Source of the DNA: DATCHW01 sp963806045
Lineage (GTDB): Bacteria; Bacteroidota; Ignavibacteria; Tepidaquicellales; Tepidaquicellaceae
Length of the DNA stretch: 64,000 nucleotides
Direction of reading: 5' to 3'
NCBI GenBank assembly: GCA_963806045.1
Contig: CAWDWP010000010.1
Coordinates: 1-64,000, forward strand
In this document: positions 1 through 8,541 of the stretch, piece after piece
Position numbering within the stretch: position 1 is the stretch's first letter
How the letters are laid out: each line of letters starts with the position of its first letter
Program-made: the position numbers and the translations under genes
Notes under the pieces: model-generated
The model's input: the letters and a program-made list of their open reading frames with translations, nothing else
The model's database searches: none
Told to the model about the DNA's origin: nothing

Positions 1-1
1 A

Positions 2-970
2 AAAAAAATGGACCTCAAACCTATAATAAATACAAATGGTCATCTTCTTACAAAAGAATTACTGTCTGAACTTAAAAAAGCAGGTGTCTTTGGATTCACT
101 TTACACGTTGATAGCAAACAGGGAAGACCGGGGTGGAAAGATGCAAATGAAATTCAATTGAATGAACTTCGCTATCAGTATGCAAAAATGATTCATGATG
201 CAGGTAATATCTCGTGTTCATTTAATTCAACAGTTTATAGTGACACATTGCAATACACCCCCGCTCTCATAAAATGGGCTCAGGAAAATATCGATATTGT
301 TCAGGTGATTGTGTTTATTCTTTACAGGGCTGCTACTACCAATAAAGCAGATTATTATATCGGACCTGTAAAAGTTAAAGTAGATGAACTTGTCTACAAT
401 AAAAAAGCTGATGTGCAGGATGATATTATAGCCGATGAAGTGATCGAACTTATCAGGAAAGAACTGCCGGATTTCAATCCGTGTGCTTATCTGAACGGTT
501 CTCAGGACCCGTCATCATTCAAATGGCTGTTGACAGGGAGAATTGCAAGCAAAAAGCAATCTTTCGGCTATATGGGTGCTAAGGCAATGGAAATTGTACA
601 GGCTTTCTATCATATGTGGAATAATAAATATTTAGCATACTCTGAACCCTCAGCGGCAAGAAAAGGAAAATCCCTTCTCTTACTAAGTATGTTTGATAAA
701 AGTGTCAGGAAAGCATTCTGGAAATTTTATAAGAATCCTTTTAGAATTTTTACGCGTTTATATTATCAGACGGCAATGGTAATTCAGCCTGTCGATGTAC
801 TCGATGACGGCAGGCAGAATATGTGCGACGGATGTCCCGATATGACGGTATGGAACGGAAAGCTTGTCTGGTCTTGCAGGATGGAAGAACAGTTGAGATA
901 TGGATTCAATATGCAGACTTTTCCGAAGGATATCACGGAGCAGTTTAATAAATTCTATAATAAAAATTAG
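2..970 (+). CDS. Radical SAM protein, C-terminal part (5' end outside window)
   Basis: The reading frame is open to the left edge, so the methionine at base 8 is probably internal. The visible part starts in the late TIM-barrel region (NTNGHLLT, then a helix and GFTLHVDS), as in radical SAM enzymes. The CxxxCxxC cluster motif would lie upstream, out of view. The C-terminus carries a CxxC-x13-C motif (CDGC...SC, about residues 277-294 counted from base 8) that could bind a second iron-sulfur cluster. Substrate unknown. It is followed closely by mtnA on the same strand. Radical SAM assignment is moderately sure; subfamily is not resolved. Confidence 0.6.
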   Translation, partial: KKMDLKPIINTNGHLLTKELLSELKKAGVFGFTLHVDSKQGRPGWKDANEIQLNELRYQYAKMIHDAGNISCSFNSTVYSDTLQYTPALIKWAQENIDIVQVIVFILYRAATTNKADYYIGPVKVKVDELVYNKKADVQDDIIADEVIELIRKELPDFNPCAYLNGSQDPSSFKWLLTGRIASKKQSFGYMGAKAMEIVQAFYHMWNNKYLAYSEPSAARKGKSLLLLSMFDKSVRKAFWKFYKNPFRIFTRLYYQTAMVIQPVDVLDDGRQNMCDGCPDMTVWNGKLVWSCRMEEQLRYGFNMQTFPKDITEQFNKFYNKN

Positions 971-975
971 TTTTA

Positions 976-2154
976 ATGCTGGTCAGCGGAAAACATTACA
1001 GAACCATCTGGCTTGAAAATGATGGCGAGCCGGTTGTGAAAACAATTAACCAGCTTTTGCTTCCTCATAAGTTCGAAATATCTGAACTGAGAACTTCAGA
1101 TGATGTCATTACCTGCTATTAAATCAATGCTCCTGAGAGGAGCGCCGCTTATTGGTGTTGCCGCCGCTTACGGAATATATCTTGCTTGTGTTGAATCAGC
1201 AAAATCATCTGATATTAAAGAGTTTGATAAAAATGTAATTGCTAAATCTGAATTGATTAAATCTTCCCGTCCAACTGCCGTTAATCTTTTTAATGCAGTG
1301 AAAAAATCATTAGATAGGATTAGTAAAGAAAATTCAATATCTGCAAAAATTGAAGCCGCACGGGTTTATGCTGAAGAACTTGCCGAAAAAGAAATATCAT
1401 ACTGTGAGAAAATAGGGGAGTTTGGTCTGGAGATAATTAAGAAATTTAAGCAGTAAGAAACAAAATAAAGTTTTAAATATTCTTACTCATTGCAATGCGG
1501 GCTGGCTTGCCTGTATTGATTACGGAACTGCAACGGCACCTATTTATCTTGCAAAAAAACACGGGCTCGATATTCACGTCTGGGTCGAAGAAACCCGCCC
1601 GCGGAACCAGGGAGCGAATCTCACAGCATGGGAACTTGGTGAAAATAATATACCTCATACCATTATTACAGATAATGCAGGCGGTTACGTGATGCAAAAA
1701 GGACTCGTTGATTTAGTGTTGGTCGGTTCGGACAGGACAACACTAAGAGGGGATGTTTGCAATAAAATCGGAACTTACAAAACTGCTCTTGCCGCTAAGG
1801 ATAATAATATTCCGTTTTATGCAGCGCTTCCTGTTAACATCATTTGATTTCAAAATGAAAGATGGTCTGAAAGAAATTCCAATCGAGGAAAGAAATCCTG
1901 ATGAAGTAAAATATATCTCAGGGAAATTCAAAGATGAAATTATTGAAGTGCTGATTGCTCCCGAAAATAGTCCCGCTAAAAACTATGGCTTCGATATCAC
2001 TCCTTCAAGATTAGTCACCGGTCTTATCACCGACAAAGGCATAATCGCTCCGAAAGAAAATGAAATTAAAAAATTAATGGTGATTAGATTAATCTTTTTC
2101 CCCCCTTTAATAAAGTCTCTGAGCCTCCTTGGAGGTGGGGGTTGGGGGGGTTGA
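976..2154 (+). CDS. mtnA: Methylthioribose-1-phosphate isomerase, three frameshifts as sequenced
   Basis: MtnA interconverts methylthioribose-1-phosphate and methylthioribulose-1-phosphate in methionine salvage. Four successive frames align with the family in order: N-terminus MLVSGKHYRTIWLEND (from 976), then SMLLRGAPLIGVAAAYG (1100-1456), then THCNAGWLACIDYGTA through VLVGSDRTTLRGDV (about 1450-1840), then DGLKEIPIEERNPDEV through YGFDITPSRLVTG (to about 2035). The breaks lie near 1115, 1450 and 1832. Each needs removal of one extra base, so sequencing error is likelier than decay. The C-terminus runs through a C/G-run repeat that supplies the last 20 or so residues. No other methionine salvage gene is visible nearby. 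Confidence 0.85.
2091..2152. repeat. C-run/G-run intergenic repeat, copy 1
   Basis: A run of six C followed by TTTAATAAAG, then GTGGGGGTTGGGGGGG. The same module recurs at 2219-2261 and, inverted, at 59200-59243. It overlaps the 3' end of mtnA and determines its stop. This copy is interrupted by a small CCTCCTTGGAGG palindrome. Function unknown; the halves can pair into a strong hairpin. Confidence 0.7.
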
Positions 2155-2218
2155 GAAAATAATTTGAATTTTCACACTCCGAAAAAAATGGAAATCAAAT
2201 ATTAATTAGTGGATTGAT

Positions 2219-2261
2219 GAATCTTTTTCCCCCCTTTAACAAAGGGGGGTTGGGGGGTTTT
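2219..2261. repeat. C-run/G-run intergenic repeat, copy 2
   Basis: CCCCCCTTTAACAAAGGGGGG forms a near-perfect hairpin, followed by TTGGGGGG and TTTT. It shares the ATCTTTTTC lead-in with copy 1, about 130 bp upstream. It lies between the converging mtnA (+) and the secreted protein gene at 2281 (-). It may serve as a terminator, but it is primarily a dispersed repeat. Confidence 0.7.
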
Positions 2262-2280
2262 GAACATATAATTAGAATTT

Positions 2281-3231
2281 TCAAACCCCGAACGAAAACC
2301 CGTTCGCAATACTAATAAATTCCGTTCCGTTAAATTCAAATAAATCCAATCCCGAACCTTCATAATAACCCGATTCAGTAAGTATCTTATACCTGTTATT
2401 ATTTTTATCCTCAACAACCCCTATAACCATTGAGTAATAAAAATTATCAACCTGAAGGCTTGACAGCTCCTGCAGTTTACGACCGTCTTCATCATATATG
2501 AAAATCGCACTCGTGTACTTTTCAAAATCTGTCCTGATAACATAACTCACAAGATATTGGTCAATTCTTCTTGCCTGCATCCTCATATCATCCACATAAG
2601 AACCTTTAAAAACTTTAATTATTGGCTCGGAATCGAAATCATTGCTCTTTTTTTTGCTTTTCGGAATTAAATCTGAAATGATATTCTTGAATTTATCGAA
2701 AATAATTTTATCCGTTACACCTGTTGTATCAAGCTTTCCCGTATGTTTATCATTGACTGCAATAAAATAATTCGAATACTCCTGTAAATTATCAATACCA
2801 TCATTATCAAGAGCAACATAAAAAATATTTCCTCCGCCCGGTACATCATTAAAATCAATTACATAACCCTTTACTCTTTCATAATATGTGTTATCCGGTG
2901 CAGATAAATAAAAATAATCTCCGATGTTAATATTCGTAAATTTTTCAAACCCGGTTAGTTTCCTTTCCAAAAAATAAGTTGATTTATCTTCCGAATATAA
3001 TCCGTTAGCTTTCAATGCATTTGTCAGGAATGAAACATCATCGTCATATACTTTATTAGAATCATTACTCGAATCATTATAATATTTATCTCTGGTATAA
3101 TGGTCTTCCAGCAGAATTCGTTTTTTTTCTCCGGTTTTGCATATATAATATTTCTCTGATTGTGAAAATGAAAGATTGATTGAACCCGCCAGAAACATAA
3201 AACAAAAAATCAGTATTAATCTGTATTTCAT
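2281..3231 (-). CDS. Secreted hypothetical protein
   Basis: 316 residues. The N-terminus has a classic signal peptide: MKYR, a hydrophobic stretch (LILIFCFMFLAG), and a probable cleavage after SFS at about residue 23. The mature part is rich in Asp, Asn, Tyr and Lys and has no lipobox, T9SS sorting domain or motif I recognise. It ends directly beside a C-run repeat. It stands alone between mtnA and a T9SS cargo gene. Export across the inner membrane is well supported; function is unknown. Confidence 0.6.
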   Translation of the reverse strand: MKYRLILIFCFMFLAGSINLSFSQSEKYYICKTGEKKRILLEDHYTRDKYYNDSSNDSNKVYDDDVSFLTNALKANGLYSEDKSTYFLERKLTGFEKFTNINIGDYFYLSAPDNTYYERVKGYVIDFNDVPGGGNIFYVALDNDGIDNLQEYSNYFIAVNDKHTGKLDTTGVTDKIIFDKFKNIISDLIPKSKKKSNDFDSEPIIKVFKGSYVDDMRMQARRIDQYLVSYVIRTDFEKYTSAIFIYDEDGRKLQELSSLQVDNFYYSMVIGVVEDKNNNRYKILTESGYYEGSGLDLFEFNGTEFISIANGFSFGV

Positions 3232-3453
3232 AATTAGGTATTTATTTATCGGAAATTTAATTAAAACAATTCTTAAATAATATATTAATTTCAGTTTTTT
3301 AACAGAATCTCACTGACTTCCCAATTTATTGAGGGACTTAGTTTAATAGACTTATAAATTCGTTTCAAAAATAAGTTATTTGTTTATTAATATAAAATAT
3401 TCTAATTTTTACCAAGACTCATTTTGGGGATTTAATTGGGAATAATTAATTAA

Positions 3454-4749
3454 ATGAAAAAAATAATATTAACATTACTCATTATTTCCAGCTTTGGTTG
3501 TTCATTGTTTATTTCAGAGAGTTTCTCCCAATCTAGTTGGATATTTCAAAGCTATGCTGATTCGGCTTATTTACCTTCATTGAGGTTCTTAAATGAAAAT
3601 ACTGGTTATATATTGGGATATAAAAGTGGGAGTGGACAACATGGTTTTTTTTATAATACTACAAACGGAGGAATAAATTGGATAACGAAACCATTACCTA
3701 CTTTTATGAATTTATATTTATATACACTATGTTTTTTGGATGTAAATACAGGTTATGTGACCGGTTATTCCAATAAAATATTTAAAACTAATGATGGGGG
3801 AAATAATTGGAGTTATAATTTAGCTCCATATTATTCATTAGGAAATCAAACGTATACTGCGATACAATTTTTTAATGAAAATACAGGCTTTATTGGTGGT
3901 AGGTATGGATTCAGGGCTAAAACAACAAACGGTGGAAATAACTGGATTACACTAGACACAGCTTTAGCACAAATAATAGGAATTTACTTTTTTAATGAAA
4001 ATACTGGATTTATGAGTGATGTTTTTAGTGATGTATATAAAACGACTAATGGTGGAATGAACTGGCAATTTACTTACTTAAAAGATTCGTTAGGTGTTGA
4101 ATATGCATATATTGATATTAAATTTATTAATCTTAATACCGGCTATTTACTTGGGGCAAATAATGGATATGGTGCACTTTTTCGAACAACAAATTGTGGA
4201 AATAATTGGAAAGATATTTTAATATTAGAAAATACTCCATTTAATTCATTGTTCGTTCTTGACAGTTCAACAATATTTATTGGATGTGAAACTAATAAAA
4301 TATTGAAGTCCACAAACAAAGGAGCAACTTGGTCTGTTCAATATTTATCAAATGCGACACCATATGTCTCAGTATTTTTTTTGAATACTAATATCGGATA
4401 TGCTTGTGCTTATAATCATATTTTGAAAACCACTAATGGAGGAAATGTATTTATAAGAAATGTTTCTTCTGAATATCCAAATCATTTTATATTATATCAA
4501 AATTATCCAAATCCATTCAATCCAACAACAAAAATAAAATTTGATATCCCCGCTAATATAGTAGGACAGACATTCCTGTCTGTCTATGACATCACCGGTC
4601 GGGAAATCCAAACACTTGTGAATGAATCACTCCAGCCAGGGAGTTATGAAGTAACTTTTGATGGCAGTAATCTTGCTAGCGGAGTATATTTTTACAGAAT
4701 TCAGTCCGAAGATTTTGTAAGCGTGAAACGAATGGTTTTGATAAAATAG
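3454..4749 (+). CDS. T9SS-exported Ycf48/BNR-type beta-propeller protein
   Basis: 431 residues. A signal peptide (residues 1 to about 26, ending SFSQS) is followed by about six propeller repeats carrying TTNGG-NW turns (NTTNGGINW, KTTNGGNNW, KTTNGGMNW, a degenerate STNKGATW). Residues from about 345 form a T9SS type A sorting domain: YQNYPNPFNPTTKIKFDIP, YDITGREIQTL, GVYFYRI and the terminal KRMVLIK. Such proteins are moved to the cell surface or outside by T9SS; the ligand is unknown. Inside the sorting domain, GQTFLSV is encoded by a dispersed palindromic repeat (4561-4584) that matches an intergenic copy near 56.35 kb. Confidence 0.85.
   Translation: MKKIILTLLIISSFGCSLFISESFSQSSWIFQSYADSAYLPSLRFLNENTGYILGYKSGSGQHGFFYNTTNGGINWITKPLPTFMNLYLYTLCFLDVNTGYVTGYSNKIFKTNDGGNNWSYNLAPYYSLGNQTYTAIQFFNENTGFIGGRYGFRAKTTNGGNNWITLDTALAQIIGIYFFNENTGFMSDVFSDVYKTTNGGMNWQFTYLKDSLGVEYAYIDIKFINLNTGYLLGANNGYGALFRTTNCGNNWKDILILENTPFNSLFVLDSSTIFIGCETNKILKSTNKGATWSVQYLSNATPYVSVFFLNTNIGYACAYNHILKTTNGGNVFIRNVSSEYPNHFILYQNYPNPFNPTTKIKFDIPANIVGQTFLSVYDITGREIQTLVNESLQPGSYEVTFDGSNLASGVYFYRIQSEDFVSVKRMVLIK
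4561..4584. repeat. Palindromic repeat embedded in frame in a T9SS sorting domain
   Basis: GTAGGACAGACATTCCTGTC plus TGTC. The core GACAGACA-TTCC-TGTCTGTC is a perfect 8-bp stem with a 4-base loop. The reverse complement of 56348-56372 is the same sequence with one extra base. Here it is translated as VGQTFLSV within the preceding gene. Confidence 0.75.
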
Positions 4750-4788
4750 CGAGAGCGTATATATCTAAATTACTTCTGTTAATAGGAA

Positions 4789-4812
4789 GTTCCCCATCGG
4801 GGGATGGGGAAC
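4789..4812. repeat. Perfect GC-rich hairpin downstream of propeller gene
   Basis: GTTCCCCATC-GGGG-GATGGGGAAC: a 10-bp perfect stem with a 4-base loop, striking in AT-rich sequence. No T-run follows on either side, so it is not a standard intrinsic terminator. It lies between the converging propeller gene and pstS. It may be another short palindromic repeat or an mRNA 3' stabiliser. Confidence 0.5.
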
Positions 4813-4889
4813 TAGAAGAAAGTTTATTATCTCAAATTGCTCTCATTTCAATCTTAACTAATTACTCATTAATCATTATTCATTACTCA

Positions 4890-5948
4890 TTATAACGCTT
4901 TTCCGTTGAAGCTGATTTTATCTACTTTGGCAAGTGCTTTCTTTACTAATACATCCGGTAATGGGGCGTATTGAAGGTCCTTTGCAAATTTTTCACCATC
5001 TGTCAACATCCATTTTAAGAATGCTTTTAAGATTTTTCCTTTTGCTTCATCTCTTTGGTTTTCATAAACTATTAAATAAGTATAGCTTGAAATCGGATAT
5101 GCACCGGGTCCTGCTGCGTTTGTGATTGACATTGTAAGCCCTTCAGGCATCTTATCAACTGATACTTCAGCGGCTTTTGTAACGCTTTCAAGTGTTGCTT
5201 CTACAAATTCACCGTTTGCATTTTTTATCGAAGCATATTTCAATTTATTCTGTAATGCATAAATTAATTCGACATAGCCGATTGAATATTCATTTTGTTT
5301 TATCATTCCTGTTACACCTTCATTTCCTTTTGCACTTTGTCCAACCGGGAATTTTACATCTTTTCCTGTTCCGGGACCGTTTTTCCAGTCATCGCTGACT
5401 TTGCTGAGGTAATCTGTGAATCCATATGTCGTTCCGCTTCCGTCTGCTCTCGATATGACAGTGATATTTTTATCCGGTAATTTTGCGTCAGAATTGTCTG
5501 CAGATATTTTTGCATCATTCCATTTAGTTATTTTTCCGAGTAGAATTGCAACAAGAGTTTCGGGTGATAGTTTGAGCGATTTATCAACGCCGGGTAAATT
5601 GTAACATACTACAACAGCTCCTAATACTGTAGGAATCTGCATAACTTTTGAATTATTTTTTGTCTCGGCATTTTTAATTTCTTCATCTTTCATAGGTGCA
5701 TCTGATGCTCCGAAATCAACTGTGCCTTCCGTTACCTGCTTTATTCCGCCTCCGCTTCCGATTGATTGGTAGTTAATCTTTGCATCTTTATTAATCTTTG
5801 AGTATTCATCAAACCATTTTGAATAAATCGGGTAGGGGAACGTTGCACCTGCACCGTTCAACTGAAGATTTGTTGTATTTTTATTATCGCTCTTCCCGCA
5901 GGAAAAGAGAAACGCTGAAAGCAAAAGTAATACAATATATTTTTTCAT
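4890..5948 (-). CDS. pstS: Phosphate ABC transporter substrate-binding lipoprotein PstS
   Basis: 352 residues, the usual PstS length. A lipoprotein signal (LFSC, Cys17) anchors the mature protein. The family opening LNGAGATFPYPIYSKW is followed by YQSIGSGGGIKQV and VDFGASDAPM; the central VISRADGSGTTYGFTDYL loop also binds phosphate. It captures phosphate for the PstCAB importer. No pstC, pstA, pstB or phoU is in the window, so the gene is separated from its partners, or pairs with a distant set. Inducible expression under phosphate starvation is expected for the family but no Pho box was identified. Confidence 0.93.
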   Translation of the reverse strand: MKKYIVLLLLSAFLFSCGKSDNKNTTNLQLNGAGATFPYPIYSKWFDEYSKINKDAKINYQSIGSGGGIKQVTEGTVDFGASDAPMKDEEIKNAETKNNSKVMQIPTVLGAVVVCYNLPGVDKSLKLSPETLVAILLGKITKWNDAKISADNSDAKLPDKNITVISRADGSGTTYGFTDYLSKVSDDWKNGPGTGKDVKFPVGQSAKGNEGVTGMIKQNEYSIGYVELIYALQNKLKYASIKNANGEFVEATLESVTKAAEVSVDKMPEGLTMSITNAAGPGAYPISSYTYLIVYENQRDEAKGKILKAFLKWMLTDGEKFAKDLQYAPLPDVLVKKALAKVDKISFNGKAL

Positions 5949-6057
5949 CTCGTTTTTATTATATTTTTAAGTTTATTAATGATTAAAAATATGTGATTTA
6001 AAAACGAGTTGCGGTTAAATAATTGTTAAGAAAATGTAAAGAAAATTTAATAAAAAA

Positions 6058-6096
6058 TACCCCTTGTTTAAATTAATTTAAACAAGGGATTTTTAT
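6058..6096 (-). terminator. Intrinsic terminator downstream of lipoprotein gene 6107-7096
   Basis: On the minus strand TCCCTTGTTTAAA-TTAA-TTTAAACAAGGGG forms a long stem, followed by TATTTTTTATT. It sits 10 bases after the stop of the minus-strand lipoprotein gene. Confidence 0.65.
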
Positions 6097-6106
6097 TTAT
6101 AAATGT

Positions 6107-7096
6107 TTATTGTAAAACTAAATAAGTAACACCAATTTCAGATGATGCTAATTTGGATATGTCCGTATCGAATAATGATTCATGTGTGGAAGCACTGAGA
6201 TATCCATTGAATACCCCGAGTTTGTGATGCAGGTAAAGATTAAATGTCTTCGTATATACCCGTTGATAAGGTCCGTTTCCTGTCTGACTTTCAAGTGTAA
6301 ATGGTATTCTGTGGAATCCGAATGTATTTCTTGCCCAGTGCCAGGCTACATAATCAATCGGTGATTCCTGTGAAATAGTATATACTTTGATTTTTACGCT
6401 TGAGCCTATGTTCACTACCGGTATTCCATTACCTCCGAAATATCTTGTAGTAAATACATTCTGCGTAAAATCCGGACCGGTAAATGTATAGTTGGGTGTA
6501 CCTGCTCCGTTTATATAAACTTCTACTTTCGTTACAGATACTTTTTCATTCCCAATCTGGGGTTGAGTTGTTCCTCCGCTAAGCATAGATATCGTATATA
6601 CTCTCCAGTTCAGTCTGGGATTATTTGTTGAATTAACCCTTTTGAAAGATACATTTCTGTAAAATACTTCCGTATATGGTTTAGTTATTGTCTGAAGTAC
6701 TCCACCCGAATACCCGATAATTATATAATTACCTGTAATAGTTCTGGTTATATTGACAACTTTAATGGTATCACCTTGATTAGTAATCCCAAAGTTTAAA
6801 TTCACATTAGTTACTTTTCTTCCCCATTTGTGAAGTGAATCAATCGGATTCATTGGTTCGCCATCTATGTCTGTTATTGCTCCTCCGTCATCTAAATCTG
6901 AAGACTCATATGACATTATATTGTCTTCATCGTTTTGATTCGCGCTGTATCCGTTAGTCACAACTGACTGAAGGTACTGGTCATCTGTCAGCATCACATT
7001 TGTGACATTATCCTTATTACATCCGTTTATAAATATTACCGACAAAAATATTATAAGAAAACCGGAAGTGATATATAGCTTTTGAAATATTTTCAT
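6107..7096 (-). CDS. Hypothetical lipoprotein
   Basis: 329 residues. The start is supported by GGAG seven bases upstream of ATG. The N-terminus is a long hydrophobic segment ending in a lipobox (INGC, Cys26), so the protein should be lipid-anchored in the periplasm or outer membrane. The mature region begins with an acidic stretch (about residues 50-80). It continues as beta-rich, Thr/Val/Gly-containing sequence with a NPRLNWRVYTISML segment, resembling extracellular all-beta folds. No sorting domain at the C-terminus. I do not recognise the family. It is a single gene with its own terminator. Confidence 0.6.
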   Translation of the reverse strand: MKIFQKLYITSGFLIIFLSVIFINGCNKDNVTNVMLTDDQYLQSVVTNGYSANQNDEDNIMSYESSDLDDGGAITDIDGEPMNPIDSLHKWGRKVTNVNLNFGITNQGDTIKVVNITRTITGNYIIIGYSGGVLQTITKPYTEVFYRNVSFKRVNSTNNPRLNWRVYTISMLSGGTTQPQIGNEKVSVTKVEVYINGAGTPNYTFTGPDFTQNVFTTRYFGGNGIPVVNIGSSVKIKVYTISQESPIDYVAWHWARNTFGFHRIPFTLESQTGNGPYQRVYTKTFNLYLHHKLGVFNGYLSASTHESLFDTDISKLASSEIGVTYLVLQ

Positions 7097-7256
7097 TTCT
7101 TTTCTCCAGAAAATTTTAGAAATATTATTTTAGTATTAGACAATAAAAACCCTGAAATGGTTTAATCTAAAAGTATCATTATAATTCATTTTTCCATTTT
7201 CAGTCTCAAATGTTTATTGTATTTTACATATTATAAAACAAATTAAATTATTATTA

Positions 7257-7502
7257 ATGCCTGTTTTTGAATATAAATGTGAAGATTGCAACAGCATATT
7301 TGAAATACTTCATAAGTCATCTAATAATCAGGAAGTTATTCAGTGTCCTGATTGTAAATCTTCAAACTACAAGAAACTTATTTCGGTTTTTTCATCTAAA
7401 AGCAGTAATTCAAGTCCTGATTTTGGAGGCTGTGCTGATGGTTCCTGCGGAATGTCTCAGCCCGGCGGCGGATGTGCGAACGGTATGTGCGGATTGAATT
7501 AA
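7257..7502 (+). CDS. FmdB-family zinc ribbon regulatory protein
   Basis: 81 residues. The FmdB zinc ribbon is plain: MPVFEYKCEDC near the N-terminus, then IQCPDCKSSNYKKLIS. The two CxxC knuckles (about residues 8-11 and 35-38) should hold one zinc ion. The tail is Gly/Cys-rich (GGCADGSCGMSQPGGGCANG), as in many family members, and may bind extra metal. FmdB proteins are named as putative regulators from methylotrophs, but their molecular role is not settled. It stands alone upstream of a HAD phosphatase. Confidence 0.85.
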   Translation: MPVFEYKCEDCNSIFEILHKSSNNQEVIQCPDCKSSNYKKLISVFSSKSSNSSPDFGGCADGSCGMSQPGGGCANGMCGLN

Positions 7503-7660
7503 GAGATTTATTCTGTTAAAGGAATAGACATGTTTTGATTTGTGAATTCTACACATTGAACTAATCTCACCATAATTTTCTTCAATATTTATTCTTTATT
7601 TTTTTGAATATTTATCTTGGGAAAAATTATTTATTTTATAATAAACAATAATATAAGAAT

Positions 7661-8524
7661 TTGCCGCTCACCAGGGAGAGATTAAAAAATAAACTTAAAA
7701 ACGTTAAGTTAGTTGTTTCTGATATCGATGGTACTTTGGTTACATCGGATTATACATTAAGCGATAATGTAATTAATCTGATTAAAAAGCTGGATGAAAA
7801 GGGAGTATTATTCAGTATTGCATCACAAAGAGTTCATTCTTCTATAAAATCGATTGCAGAAAAACTGAATATTAAAATTCCTATAATTTCACTCAATGGC
7901 TCTTTGATTCAGGATGTATCCGGAGAAACTATACTTTATAAAGGTATTATTAATCCAAAATATACCGAAAAAGCCATTCAGCTTGCAGAGAAATACTTCG
8001 TGAAAATTGCATTATCTTATAATGATATCATTGTTTATACCGAACATAATTCTATATTCAGGGATTTCTTCCCGATTCCGGAAGCTGAATATCTTTGTAT
8101 TGATTCTTATAATGACAAATATTATGACGGAATTTTAAGAATTTATCTTGCAGGAAATGAAAAGAAATTTATATTAAAAATCAAATCCCGTATAAAACCA
8201 TTTCACAATTATTCTTTAAAGGCTGATTTTTTCCGGTCCCAGTCTCACAGGAGTCTATATAAGCTGGAGATTCATCCGGCAAATGTTTCAAAGAAAAAAG
8301 CGATGGGAATCCTTGCAAAACATCTTGGATTAAAAAAAAATGAAATTGTTGTGATTGGAGACTGGTATAATGACGTTGAACTTTTTGAGTTCGGAGCAAT
8401 AAACGTAACATTGAAAAACGGTATTATGGATTTAAAGAAGCGTGCAGATTATGTATCACCATACTCAAATGACGAAGGGGGAATGGAAGATTTTCTAAAT
8501 TTACTTTATAATTCAAAAAATTAG
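7661..8524 (+). CDS. HAD-superfamily Cof-type sugar/nucleotide phosphatase
   Basis: 287 residues. Motif I SDIDGTLVTSD (catalytic Asp21 and Asp23), motif II near FSIASQR, a C2-type cap in the middle, motif III Lys in VSKKKAMG, and motif IV GDWYNDVELF are all present. This layout is that of Cof/YidA phosphatases, which hydrolyse sugar phosphates and flavin or pyridoxal phosphates. The start is TTG: an in-frame stop lies at 7649-7651 and there is no ATG before motif I. The next gene, ftcD, starts 17 bases after the stop, so the two may be co-transcribed. The physiological substrate cannot be inferred. Confidence 0.85.
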   Translation: MPLTRERLKNKLKNVKLVVSDIDGTLVTSDYTLSDNVINLIKKLDEKGVLFSIASQRVHSSIKSIAEKLNIKIPIISLNGSLIQDVSGETILYKGIINPKYTEKAIQLAEKYFVKIALSYNDIIVYTEHNSIFRDFFPIPEAEYLCIDSYNDKYYDGILRIYLAGNEKKFILKIKSRIKPFHNYSLKADFFRSQSHRSLYKLEIHPANVSKKKAMGILAKHLGLKKNEIVVIGDWYNDVELFEFGAINVTLKNGIMDLKKRADYVSPYSNDEGGMEDFLNLLYNSKN

Positions 8525-8541
8525 TTAATGTATTAAAATTT

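Noticed and set aside
976..2154. Programmed +1 frameshifting as the reason for repeated +1 breaks
   Set aside because: The sites share no slippery motif or common stop context, and they occur in unrelated genes. Many lie in homopolymers. Sequencing insertion is simpler.
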